Source: an uncultured Eubacteriales bacterium (GTDB lineage: Bacteria; Bacillota; Clostridia; Christensenellales; Borkfalkiaceae). Taken from it: a DNA stretch of 7,922 bases. Of this stretch, positions 1 through 5,948 are shown in pieces (the first letter of the stretch is position 1; every line of letters begins with the position of its first letter). The DNA lies in NCBI GenBank assembly GCA_902767455.1, contig CACXHH010000022.1, positions 1 through 7,922 of the forward strand, written 5' to 3'. Below the pieces are notes generated by a model, which was not told the origin of the DNA, did no database searches, and saw only the letters and a list, made by a program, of their open reading frames with translations. A program made the position numbers and the translations under genes.

Positions 1-16
1 AATCGTTTTTCTTCAT
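1..16 (-). CDS. Start of a leftward gene, truncated by the window edge (MKKND...)
   Basis: On the minus strand an ATG at 16-14 opens a frame reading M-K-K-N-D before the window ends. A purine-rich GGAGAG (33-28) lies 11 nt upstream, slightly long spacing but a credible ribosome binding site, and a good leftward promoter lies about 240 nt upstream (253-281). Only five codons are visible, so no function can be assigned. The gene is divergent from the membrane-anchored PadR-like gene. PadR regulators often control an adjacent divergent gene, so this is a candidate target; that link is inference. Confidence 0.45.
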
Positions 17-82
17 CTTGTTTTATTCTCTCCGTTAGGCGAACTCTTTTTTATTATTTTTAACGCTTTTGCGTAAAATCTT

Positions 83-118
83 TATCTATGCGTAAAACAC
101 AACTTTTACGAATAGATA
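83..118. repeat. Long inverted repeat in the leftward leader
   Basis: Arms at 83-97 and 104-118 pair at 14 of 15 positions around a 6-nt loop (CACAAC, 98-103). The inner core is CGTAAAA / TTTTACG and the outer part TATCTAT / ATAGATA. It lies in the predicted leftward leader, about 70 nt before the start codon at 16. Neither strand shows a U-run right after the stem, so it does not look like an intrinsic terminator. It could be an mRNA-stabilising hairpin, part of a regulatory leader, or a DNA-level binding site. The CGTAAAA core recurs at 72-78 and 213-219. Confidence 0.55.
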
Positions 119-146
119 CGGCAATTTTACAATAAAAAAGAATAAT

Positions 147-180
147 TTGAAAAAACTTTGCAAAAATATAAGTTTTTCAA
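147..180. repeat. Second AT-rich inverted repeat in the leftward leader
   Basis: TTGAAAAAACTT (147-158) and AAGTTTTTCAA (170-180) are complementary apart from one extra A, around an 11-nt loop. Read leftward, the hairpin is followed by a T-rich stretch (about 144-132, including a run of T), so weak terminator or attenuator activity in the leader is possible. The stem has only two or three GC pairs, so it should be much less stable than the two real terminators in this window. Confidence 0.35.
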
Positions 181-252
181 TATTATTATATTTTAAGATA
201 ATGACGTAACGCAATATCAATTCGTAAAATAATTTGTTTTTCGCATAATTAT

Positions 253-281
253 ATTATAGCACCGTCAAACGAATATGTCTA
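253..281 (-). promoter_or_regulatory. Leftward sigma-A-type promoter with extended -10
   Basis: Read on the minus strand, TAGACA (281-276) and TATAAT (258-253) are separated by exactly 17 nt, and TGC directly precedes the -10, giving an extended -10 element. Transcription should start near position 246 and run left toward the ATG at 16, leaving a leader of roughly 230 nt. The -35 overlaps the left arm of a dyad (277-308), so a bound repressor could block it. Confidence 0.55.
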
Positions 282-308
282 CGATTTTATTCAAATAAAA
301 TATAAGAC
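277..308. promoter_or_regulatory. Imperfect dyad overlapping the leftward -35, candidate operator
   Basis: The half-sites GTCT-N3-ATTTTATT (277-291) and AATAAAAT-N3-AGAC (294-308) are inverted about a 2-nt centre, with 12 of 15 positions pairing. One outer pair beyond a single mismatch (275/310) is also complementary. It covers most of the leftward -35 and lies about 30 bp upstream of the rightward -35, a good place for a protein that controls both genes. AT-rich DNA makes chance dyads common, and this is not the ATGT-N8-ACAT pattern reported for some PadR proteins. Confidence 0.35.
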
Positions 309-340
309 GTTTTAAAAATCGAAAAATATTTTTATATGTA

Positions 341-369
341 TTGACAAGCAGACGTAATAATGATATAAT
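341..369 (+). promoter_or_regulatory. Consensus extended -10 promoter for the PadR-like gene
   Basis: A perfect TTGACA (341-346) and a perfect TATAAT (364-369) are separated by 17 nt, with TGA at 361-363 giving an extended -10. The A/T tract at about 316-337, including the palindrome AAAAATATTTTT (322-333), sits where an UP element would lie. The predicted start is near 376, giving a leader of about 27 nt. Such a complete consensus is unusual for a regulator gene and suggests control by repression or a need for high basal output. Confidence 0.75.
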
Positions 370-402
370 TTATAAGAATAATAAAGGATTTTGTGGTTTA
401 TT

Positions 403-2232
403 ATGGATAATATTCCAAGCGAGATGCTGCGCGGTCATATCGATACGATAATACTTTTATCGCTTATAGATTCGGACAAGCACACCGCTCAGATAAAAGA
501 AGAGATCGAAGAACGTGCCGGTGGCGGTTTTGAGCTTAAACAAGGCACTTTTTATTCGTGTCTTCAGAGAATAGTAAAACAAGGTTACGTCACAGAATAC
601 CGCACTTCCAACACACCCGACGGCGTAAGAAGAAAGTTTTATCAGCTTACCGAAAAAGGAAAAGTTTATATCGACGAAAACAAGGATAAATGGACTTATT
701 CGCGCGCTCTTATAAACACGCTTATAGAAGTTCCCGAAGCGCCCGCAACGAAGAAAACGCCTTCAACCGCCCGCCGTAACGACGAAGTAGTAACTCAGCC
801 GTCTACGGAAGACGAACTTTCTCCCGAAGAAGCTTTAAATAAGTTCTTGTATTCGCACAGCCAGGAAGAAGAGCAAACGACTTCTTCTCAAAATTCACGC
901 GTTGAAAACGGCGCAGAAATCGCAAAAAATGCCGAAAAACGCGAAGAATCGGAAACGGCTGTCGTTGACGCGGAAGAACCGAAACACACCGAAAAACACG
1001 CTTCTCGTGACAAAACGCCCGACAATTACGACTTCTTTACGCTTATCGATTATACTCAATCGGATATAATCACGCGTGACGAAAACTATGAAAAAAAGGA
1101 TGAATCTATCCCCGCGTTTATTTCCGACGCGGAAGATTACCCCATCTACGATAACGCCGAAAAACGCGAGTCAGCTTCCGTATCCGATAAAAAAGAAAGC
1201 GAAACGTCGGTAATATCCACGCAGGAAAAGTCTACTGAAACGGTCAATAAATCAAGCGATAATAAAACGATAATCACCGCAAGCGTTATAAAAGCTTCGG
1301 ATATCAAGCCGAACGAAACCGAAAGAAACGATATTCGCGAAGAGCAGAAACAAGCGGCTAAATCCGTCGTATTACCCCCTGAAAACCCCGGAGATAAAGA
1401 CGACAGATTTGATCCCGAATCAATGCCCGCAACCGATTATAAGAACGTTTTATCACGTATTTTTTATACCGCTCCCGAACAAAAAGAAGAAAAAACGGTC
1501 GTTGTCGATTATAAAGAAGGTTTCGATATAAATACTTTCTTCAACAAAAACGAACCTATCGACGAGAGAAAGACCGAAAAACAAAAACAAACCAAACAAC
1601 AGCCTAAAAAAGCGCACGTTACGAAAGAACAAACGGTTGAACGCCGTGAAAAACAGCGCCGCGAAACCGCCGTTGAAACCCCGCGTTCTCAAGAGAGAAT
1701 TACGACCGTCCATCATAATTATTACGATTTCAGCGACGTCAAGAGCATGGCTGACAGCGAAGGCTTCAAAGTAAAGATATCTTCTTCCGAAGTCAAACGC
1801 GACACGGACAGAATACTTATAAATAAGCTCTTATTCCACTCGGCGCTTATTTTCTTTCTTATAATCGCCGTTGAAACGTTCGTTTTGTACTTTACGACGG
1901 CTCAGGCGGCAAACCTTACGATATTCCCCTATCTCGTATTTTTGCTCGTAGCGGCGCTTCATCCGCTCGTTACCGGGATTACGTATTCTATCAAGAAAGA
2001 CAAAAAGATCCCTTCCGTTCCGACTTTTAAATCGGCAGTAGAGCTCGTTGCGATCATAATGCTCAATCTTATTCTTATAATGATCGTTTGCTGCGTGCTT
2101 TCAAACCTTGATTTTTCAGATCAACAGTCGGTTATAAGATATATCGTTTACCCGACGATGCTTATTCTCGATATGCCGATTTATCTGTTTATCAAGTATC
2201 TGAAACTCGATAAAGACAACTATTTTATTTAA
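403..2232 (+). CDS. Membrane-anchored PadR-family regulator: winged helix, long linker, four TM segments
   Basis: Residue numbers count from the ATG at 403 (609 aa). Residues 1-105 match the PadR winged-helix pattern: MLRGHIDTIILLSL, then GTFYSCLQRIVKQGYV, then RRKFYQLTEKG and a terminal K-W. Residues about 110-465 are rich in E, K, T, S, D and Q and look disordered, with short aromatic/acidic islands. Four hydrophobic segments follow (about 480-497, 505-526, 548-567 and 577-600), with a Lys-rich loop between the second and third. Ordinary PadR proteins are about 100-200 aa and soluble, so this is a large fusion. The C-terminal domain was not recognised. Start choice: AAAGGA (383-388) is 14 nt from the ATG and only 2 nt from an in-frame TTG at 391; I prefer the ATG because the PadR homology begins there. 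It probably acts as a membrane-tethered transcription factor, possibly autoregulatory; its ligand and targets are unknown. It converges on murC and shares its terminator. Confidence 0.82.
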   Translation: MDNIPSEMLRGHIDTIILLSLIDSDKHTAQIKEEIEERAGGGFELKQGTFYSCLQRIVKQGYVTEYRTSNTPDGVRRKFYQLTEKGKVYIDENKDKWTYSRALINTLIEVPEAPATKKTPSTARRNDEVVTQPSTEDELSPEEALNKFLYSHSQEEEQTTSSQNSRVENGAEIAKNAEKREESETAVVDAEEPKHTEKHASRDKTPDNYDFFTLIDYTQSDIITRDENYEKKDESIPAFISDAEDYPIYDNAEKRESASVSDKKESETSVISTQEKSTETVNKSSDNKTIITASVIKASDIKPNETERNDIREEQKQAAKSVVLPPENPGDKDDRFDPESMPATDYKNVLSRIFYTAPEQKEEKTVVVDYKEGFDINTFFNKNEPIDERKTEKQKQTKQQPKKAHVTKEQTVERREKQRRETAVETPRSQERITTVHHNYYDFSDVKSMADSEGFKVKISSSEVKRDTDRILINKLLFHSALIFFLIIAVETFVLYFTTAQAANLTIFPYLVFLLVAALHPLVTGITYSIKKDKKIPSVPTFKSAVELVAIIMLNLILIMIVCCVLSNLDFSDQQSVIRYIVYPTMLILDMPIYLFIKYLKLDKDNYFI

Positions 2233-2233
2233 A

Positions 2234-2259
2234 AAAAAGGTCTCGTCAGAGACCTTTTT
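2234..2259. terminator. Bidirectional intrinsic terminator between the PadR-like gene and murC
   Basis: GGTCTC (2239-2244) pairs with GAGACC (2249-2254) around a GTCA loop, flanked by an A-run (2231-2238) and a T-run (2255-2259), so it works in both directions. It begins just after the TAA of the PadR-like gene (2230-2232). The murC stop codon (TGA, 2248-2246 on the minus strand) lies in the loop, so the last murC codons form one arm of the stem. Confidence 0.88.
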
Positions 2260-3583
2260 CTATTTGCTCTACGGCAAGGTCGTAAACATCGCCGGCGCCG
2301 ACGAAACATACCTTGTCGCCTTTTTTTACTCTCTTTTTGAGATTATTCATAAGTTCGTCAAAACTGTCGTAGTATTCGCTTCCGGAAACAGCTTTTGCCA
2401 AAGCCTTTGCCGAATACTTTTCGTCAACTTCTTCTCTTGCCGAATATGTTCTGTACAGATACAGGTTTTTAAGCCGTGACAGCACCACTACGAACTCGTT
2501 GAAGAGTATTCTCGTTCTCGAATACGTATGCGGTTGAAACACGAAATAAACGCGATTACTATTCTTTACGTTCAAAGCGTTGATATATGCTTCGATCTCT
2601 CGCGGATGGTGAGCGTAATCGCCGTAACACTTCGCGCCGTTTATCGTACCTAAAAATTCGTTCCGCCTTTTAACGCCGTCAAACGACGCGACGGCTCGTT
2701 TAATTATCCTTTTGTTTATCCCCAAGGTATCGGAAACGGCAACCGCGGCAAGAATATTATAGACGTTGTGTTTGCCTTCGAGCTTGCTTTTGATCCTTAA
2801 AAAAGTTTTTCCGTTCTTTAAGAGCGTAAATGAAGCCGTTTTGCCGAAGAAACTTTCTTTTGAAACGTATTCCGCCGATTTGTCGGTTATAGCGAAAGTG
2901 ACCGATTTCGGATATGACGAAAGCGTTTTGTCGTCGGCGTTCACCACGGGGCAAACGCTTCTGTCGAGATAAGATAAAAAAGCTGATTTTAATTGATCTA
3001 ATCCGTCGTAAGAATCGAGATGGTCGTTGTCTACGTTTAAAACTACGCCTATACTCGGGCTGAAATAATCGATATTTTTCTTGAATTCGCATACTTCCGA
3101 AACGAGTATTTCTTCTCCGCGATTAAAGTAGTTGCCGAGCTTTTTGTCGTTTCCGCCGATAAATGAAGTAAATTTTTTATCGGATAAATACAAAATATGC
3201 GATACGAGCGAAGTCATCGTCGTTTTTCCGTGCGAGCCGGCGATGCCGATCGTCGTTCGGAATCTGTCGGAAATCAGTTTTAAAAGCTCTGCGCGGGTAA
3301 AAATCGGCAGTTTGTTCTTCTTTGCGTAAGCAAGTTCGACGTTATCGTCGTTTATCGCCGAATTGACTATAACGACGTCTACGTCTTTCAAATTTTTTTC
3401 ACTATGCGTTTTATATACTTTTACGCCTTTTAAAGCGAGCTTTTCGCAATTAACATTATACGCCCTGTCACTGCCGAAAACCCTGAAGCCTTGATCCTTA
3501 AGATACGCCGCAAGAGCCGACATACCTATCCCGCCTATGCCTATAAAATAAACTTTAATATCTTTTTTAAAAACCGAATCCAC
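2246..3583 (-). CDS. murC: UDP-N-acetylmuramate--L-alanine ligase
   Basis: MurC is the cytoplasmic ATP-dependent ligase that adds L-alanine to UDP-MurNAc, the first step of the peptidoglycan stem peptide. At 445 aa it is full length for the family. Visible motifs are the N-terminal nucleotide-sugar fold GIGGIGMSALA (15-25), the ATP P-loop GSHGKTT (116-122), SEVCEF (162-167, the clostridial-type variant), NVDNDHLD (183-190), KHNVYN (271-276), DYAHHP (322-327), FQPHTYSRT (349-357) and a C-terminal VGAGDVYDL (428-436). Translation starts at a GTG (3583) with AAAAAGG 8 nt upstream, and the family fold begins within ten residues, supporting this start. It is transcribed alone, divergent from spoVG. 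murC, purR, spoVG and glmU are neighbours in several Clostridia, so this is probably a rearranged remnant of that context. Confidence 0.96.
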   Translation of the reverse strand: MDSVFKKDIKVYFIGIGGIGMSALAAYLKDQGFRVFGSDRAYNVNCEKLALKGVKVYKTHSEKNLKDVDVVIVNSAINDDNVELAYAKKNKLPIFTRAELLKLISDRFRTTIGIAGSHGKTTMTSLVSHILYLSDKKFTSFIGGNDKKLGNYFNRGEEILVSEVCEFKKNIDYFSPSIGVVLNVDNDHLDSYDGLDQLKSAFLSYLDRSVCPVVNADDKTLSSYPKSVTFAITDKSAEYVSKESFFGKTASFTLLKNGKTFLRIKSKLEGKHNVYNILAAVAVSDTLGINKRIIKRAVASFDGVKRRNEFLGTINGAKCYGDYAHHPREIEAYINALNVKNSNRVYFVFQPHTYSRTRILFNEFVVVLSRLKNLYLYRTYSAREEVDEKYSAKALAKAVSGSEYYDSFDELMNNLKKRVKKGDKVCFVGAGDVYDLAVEQIEKGL

Positions 3584-3610
3584 TATAACGACCTTTTTCT
3601 TATAAAAGAT

Positions 3611-3637
3611 ATTCTACATATTTCAAAAATATGTCGA
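3611..3637 (-). promoter_or_regulatory. Candidate murC promoter
   Basis: On the minus strand TCGACA (3637-3632) and TAGAAT (3616-3611) each match the sigma-A consensus at five of six positions, but the spacer is only 15 nt. Transcription would start near 3604, about 20 nt before the GTG, leaving room for the AAAAAGG site. The short spacer makes this tentative. No better minus-strand pair is evident in the gap, although it is so AT-rich that alternatives exist. Confidence 0.3.
3616..3634. promoter_or_regulatory. Perfect 8-bp-arm palindrome inside the candidate murC promoter
   Basis: ACATATTT (3616-3623) and AAATATGT (3627-3634) are perfect inverted repeats around a 3-nt centre (CAA). The element fills the spacer of the candidate murC promoter and overlaps the inner edge of both hexamers, as expected for a repressor operator. 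There is no T-run after the stem on either strand, so it does not resemble a terminator. The regulator is unknown. Confidence 0.35.
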
Positions 3638-3695
3638 AAAGTTGTGTAAAAAGTCGTTAATTATTAAATTTTTAAAAAAAAGTTATAAAAAATTG

Positions 3696-3724
3696 TTGAA
3701 AAATAATTATTTATGTAGTATTAT
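3696..3724 (+). promoter_or_regulatory. Sigma-A-like promoter for spoVG
   Basis: TTGAAA (3696-3701) and TATTAT (3719-3724) are separated by exactly 17 nt, and the upstream DNA is strongly A/T-rich. The predicted start is near 3731, giving a leader of about 38 nt. In Bacillus subtilis spoVG is known for a sigma-H promoter; I see no clear sigma-H-type element (AGGA... / GAAT) here, so vegetative sigma-A expression is the simplest reading. Confidence 0.55.
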
Positions 3725-3732
3725 TTATACGT

Positions 3733-3752
3733 TAAGACAGTTAATTGTCTTA
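3733..3752 (+). promoter_or_regulatory. Hairpin at the 5' end of the spoVG leader
   Basis: TAAGACA (3733-3739) pairs perfectly with TGTCTTA (3746-3752) around a GTTAAT loop. It begins almost at the predicted transcription start and ends 5 nt before the AGGGG ribosome binding site (3758-3762). It is well placed as a 5' mRNA-stabilising hairpin or as an operator just downstream of the -10. The sequence does not distinguish these. Confidence 0.45.
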
Positions 3753-3768
3753 CGTACAGGGGTAAATT

Positions 3769-4047
3769 ATGATAGAAATTACAGATGTAAGAGTAAAACC
3801 GGTCACAAAAGAAGACAGCCACATTAAAGCTATAGCTTCGATAACTATCGATGGTTGTTTTGTCGTGCACGATTTGAAAGTTATCGAAGGTGCAAACGGA
3901 CTTTTCGTCGTAATGCCGAGCAAAAAAGGCGCAGATAACACGCATAAAGATATCGCCCATCCCATCAACACCGAAACGCGTGAATATATCATCGGCAAAG
4001 TCCTTGAAGGTTATGCCAACGCAGGTACCGACTCCGAAAGAGAATGA
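3769..4047 (+). CDS. spoVG: SpoVG family nucleic-acid-binding regulator
   Basis: SpoVG is a small RNA/DNA-binding regulator first described for its effects on asymmetric septation and sporulation; in non-sporulating relatives it affects envelope and virulence gene expression. The 92-aa protein is the usual length. It shows the whole family signature: ITDVRVKPV at the N-terminus, AIASITIDGCFVVHDLKVIEG (about 22-42), GLFVVMPSK (44-52), and DIAHPINTETREYI (about 62-75), followed by a short acidic tail. The ATG has an excellent AGGGG site 6 nt upstream. It is a single-gene unit with its own promoter, leader hairpin and terminator. Its presence is compatible with a spore-former but does not prove sporulation, since SpoVG also occurs in non-spore-formers. 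Confidence 0.96.
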   Translation: MIEITDVRVKPVTKEDSHIKAIASITIDGCFVVHDLKVIEGANGLFVVMPSKKGADNTHKDIAHPINTETREYIIGKVLEGYANAGTDSERE

Positions 4048-4063
4048 TCGATAATTATTTATC

Positions 4064-4099
4064 AAAAAAACTGCTCGTTTTGAAACGAGCAGTTTTTTT
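4064..4099. terminator. Bidirectional intrinsic terminator between spoVG and the ftsY operon
   Basis: CTGCTCGTTT (4071-4080) pairs with AAACGAGCAG (4083-4092), flanked by seven A (4064-4070) and seven T (4093-4099). The long stem with a T-run on both strands should stop transcription from either side. It lies 16 nt past the spoVG stop and directly abuts the stop codon (TAA, 4100-4098) of the leftward metallo-beta-lactamase-fold gene. Confidence 0.93.
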
Positions 4100-5246
4100 A
4101 TGGTTCTGTCGGGGCGTATCCCGTAAGCATCAACGAGTAATCGTTGCACTCTCTTTCCGTTTGAATTCTGAACGTTCCGTCCTTTGAAACGGTAAGAACG
4201 ATATTTCCTTGAAGATCGGTTCTGTAAACGGTGGAATCGGCGTCTTTTAAGGTATCGAGCGTAACTTGCCAAGGGCAATACTTTTGGCTCTCGGAGTCAA
4301 GCCCGCAAGAAATGATCGAATATTCCGGTTTAATTAAAGAAATGAAGTTTTCCGTTGAAGAAGTTTTTGAGCCGTGATGTCCTACTTTTAAAAAGTCGAC
4401 GTCGAAATAATCTTTGTCGTATCCGGAATAATAAGCGATAAGTTCCTGTTCTACTTCCTTTTCGGCGTCACCCGTAAGAAGAAGTTTTCTGCCCGCGTAT
4501 TCAAGCAAAATTATAGGAGAAAAGTTGTTTTCCTTTTTGTAAGCGATATCTTCGGGCGCCGCCGTGGGAGTTAAAAAATCGAGCGTACAGTCGTAAGAAT
4601 ACTCTCCGCTTTCGTCGTTTGCCGTAAAGATAATATCGCTGTCCTTATTGAAAACCGACCACTTGCACCCGGGCTCTTCGTAAATGCTTTTCAAGTAGTT
4701 GTAATAAGTTTTTGTCGTTGAAGCTTTAGAAGTTGAGTCTGATTTTCCTACGTTAAAATCCGCTGGAAGATCGTATTTGGTGTACTTGGAGTAAACGGCG
4801 GGACGTAAAGCGTTTTTAACTTCAAAGTTTTTGAAAACGGCTTCCATGCCTCCCGCGTGGTCGGCGTCCTGATGAGTCAGTAAAACGTAATCAATGGTTT
4901 TTACGTCGAGCGAAGAAACGTAACTTACTACCTTATCGGATGACGAAGCTTCCGCCGCGTCGATAAGCATCGTATCGCCCGTCGGAAACTCTATAAAAAT
5001 GCTGTCCGCCTGACCAACGCTTATAAAATGAACTTTAAGATCGCCGTCGTTTTTCGCCTGCTTGATGATCTGGTTTACGCTCGTCGAAGCAGAAGAATCG
5101 GCGTTATTCGTTCTGTTGCTGAGTATTTTATTCAGTTGCGGTCTTAAGAAATAATAAGCGAGCGCTAAAACGACGACTATCAGAACGAAAATTATCGTCG
5201 ATATCGCGCTGCGGGAATACTTTTTCTTTGAAGTCTTTTTTGCCAT
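4098..5246 (-). CDS. Membrane-anchored ComEC-like metallo-beta-lactamase-fold hydrolase
   Basis: The 382-aa protein has a Lys-rich N-terminus and one hydrophobic segment (about 14-33), then a Ser/Thr/Asn linker and a metallo-beta-lactamase fold from about 70. This predicts an anchored enzyme with its catalytic domain outside the cell. Motifs are FISVGQADSIFIEFP (74-88), the metal motif THQDADH (124-130, the HxDxDH form of the ComEC/Rec2 branch), LLTGDAE (256-262) and VGHHGS (288-293). It lacks the ComEC channel domain. Relatives are stand-alone ComEC C-terminal-domain proteins; the ComEC domain has been proposed to be a nuclease, but the substrate here is unknown. The GHP normally following an N-x-Y in this branch is replaced by YCPW (323-326). 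The ATG lies 27 nt after the upstream gene with no Shine-Dalgarno sequence in that gap, so translation may rely on coupling or on the A/T-rich leader. It is last in the ftsY operon. Confidence 0.85.
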   Translation of the reverse strand: MAKKTSKKKYSRSAISTIIFVLIVVVLALAYYFLRPQLNKILSNRTNNADSSASTSVNQIIKQAKNDGDLKVHFISVGQADSIFIEFPTGDTMLIDAAEASSSDKVVSYVSSLDVKTIDYVLLTHQDADHAGGMEAVFKNFEVKNALRPAVYSKYTKYDLPADFNVGKSDSTSKASTTKTYYNYLKSIYEEPGCKWSVFNKDSDIIFTANDESGEYSYDCTLDFLTPTAAPEDIAYKKENNFSPIILLEYAGRKLLLTGDAEKEVEQELIAYYSGYDKDYFDVDFLKVGHHGSKTSSTENFISLIKPEYSIISCGLDSESQKYCPWQVTLDTLKDADSTVYRTDLQGNIVLTVSKDGTFRIQTERECNDYSLMLTGYAPTEP

Positions 5247-5273
5247 ATTACAAAAAATTATGTAAAAATAATA

Positions 5274-5948
5274 TCAAAGATGCCATTTTTTCGACAACTC
5301 GTATTTGATAGAGTCAAAGCCGAATAAAACGTACCCGAAAACAGTTGCAAGGCTTATCGCCACGTTCAGGAAGTTTAAAAGTTTATATCGTTCGGTAAAT
5401 TTAAAAATCAAAAATACCGACGACACTATCGTCATTAAAATAACTATTATGGTAAAACCGAACACGAATTCGCTTCGCTTGGGGCTTACGAGCAAAACGG
5501 TCGTAAGAGCCGCAACGACGGCAAGAGCGAAAGACGGATAAACGTACGGGATAAGCCAGTCGCTTATCGAAAGCCTTTCGGCAAAAACGAGTACGAGTAT
5601 TATCAGAAGCACCTGTAAAAACACCTTTTTAAAGACGCTTCTATGCGAAAATATCGTGTGTTTAACGAGCACCCAGATATATAATTCGCCGAATATTACT
5701 ACGGGAGCCCACGAAACTTGCGGGGTTACGATTACGTTTACGATAACGCACGCAAGCATTGAAACGACGGTAATAAACAGAAATAATTTAAGCAAAAAGC
5801 TTGAATTTTTAATTCTGCTCTCGTTGCGTTTCCTTAAAGTGTAAATGGAAGCGGAAGTTTCGTCAACGTTGTCGAGCCGATTGAAACAGATAGGACAGAA
5901 ATTCTTGTCGGTATCGACGTCGATCTTACAATAACGACATTTTTTCAT
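5274..5948 (-). CDS. Zinc-ribbon six-TM membrane protein, DUF6320-like
   Basis: This 224-aa protein opens with a compact zinc ribbon, CRYC (4-7) and CPIC (18-21), then a short basic region and six hydrophobic segments (about 53-73, 80-97, 106-124, 134-155, 161-182 and 190-210). The pattern fits the DUF6320 family of Firmicutes membrane proteins; I recognise this from memory of the family, not from a search. Members are often encoded beside condensation/alcohol-acetyltransferase-like proteins, as here. Function is unknown; a membrane partner or scaffold for the acyltransferase is plausible. The ATG overlaps the stop of the acyltransferase gene by 4 nt (ATGA), and GGGAGAG lies a good distance upstream, so it is probably translationally coupled. 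Confidence 0.78.
   Translation of the reverse strand: MKKCRYCKIDVDTDKNFCPICFNRLDNVDETSASIYTLRKRNESRIKNSSFLLKLFLFITVVSMLACVIVNVIVTPQVSWAPVVIFGELYIWVLVKHTIFSHRSVFKKVFLQVLLIILVLVFAERLSISDWLIPYVYPSFALAVVAALTTVLLVSPKRSEFVFGFTIIVILMTIVSSVFLIFKFTERYKLLNFLNVAISLATVFGYVLFGFDSIKYELSKKWHL

Noticed and set aside
83..118. Inverted repeat considered as an intrinsic terminator
   Set aside because: No T-run follows the stem on either strand, and it lies upstream of a start codon rather than after a gene.
391..402. In-frame TTG start giving four extra residues (MWFI) on the PadR-like protein
   Set aside because: AAAGGA ends only 2 nt before the TTG, too close for a normal ribosome binding site, and PadR homology begins at the following ATG.
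931..1169. 14-nt direct repeat GCCGAAAAACGCGA (931-944 and 1156-1169)
   Set aside because: Both copies encode AEKRE in a low-complexity linker with biased codons; this is explained by composition and not by a mobile or regulatory repeat.
1453..1716. Antisense open frame in the PadR-like linker, Phe-rich
   Set aside because: It is the mirror of a Lys/Glu-rich coding stretch, which always reads as Phe/Leu on the other strand.
2757..3092. 111-residue open frame on the same strand as murC in another frame
   Set aside because: It is wholly inside murC, whose frame carries all family motifs; the alternative product is Arg-rich with no domain.
4164..4180. GAACGTTC palindrome as a possible LexA-type site
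   Set aside because: It is deep inside a coding region, far from any promoter, and does not match the spaced CGAAC-N4-GTTCG pattern.
3721..4278. Long minus-strand open frame across spoVG and its terminator
   Set aside because: It lies antisense to a clear spoVG and runs through a strong terminator; its product has no recognisable motif and unlikely composition (Arg, Tyr and Phe rich).
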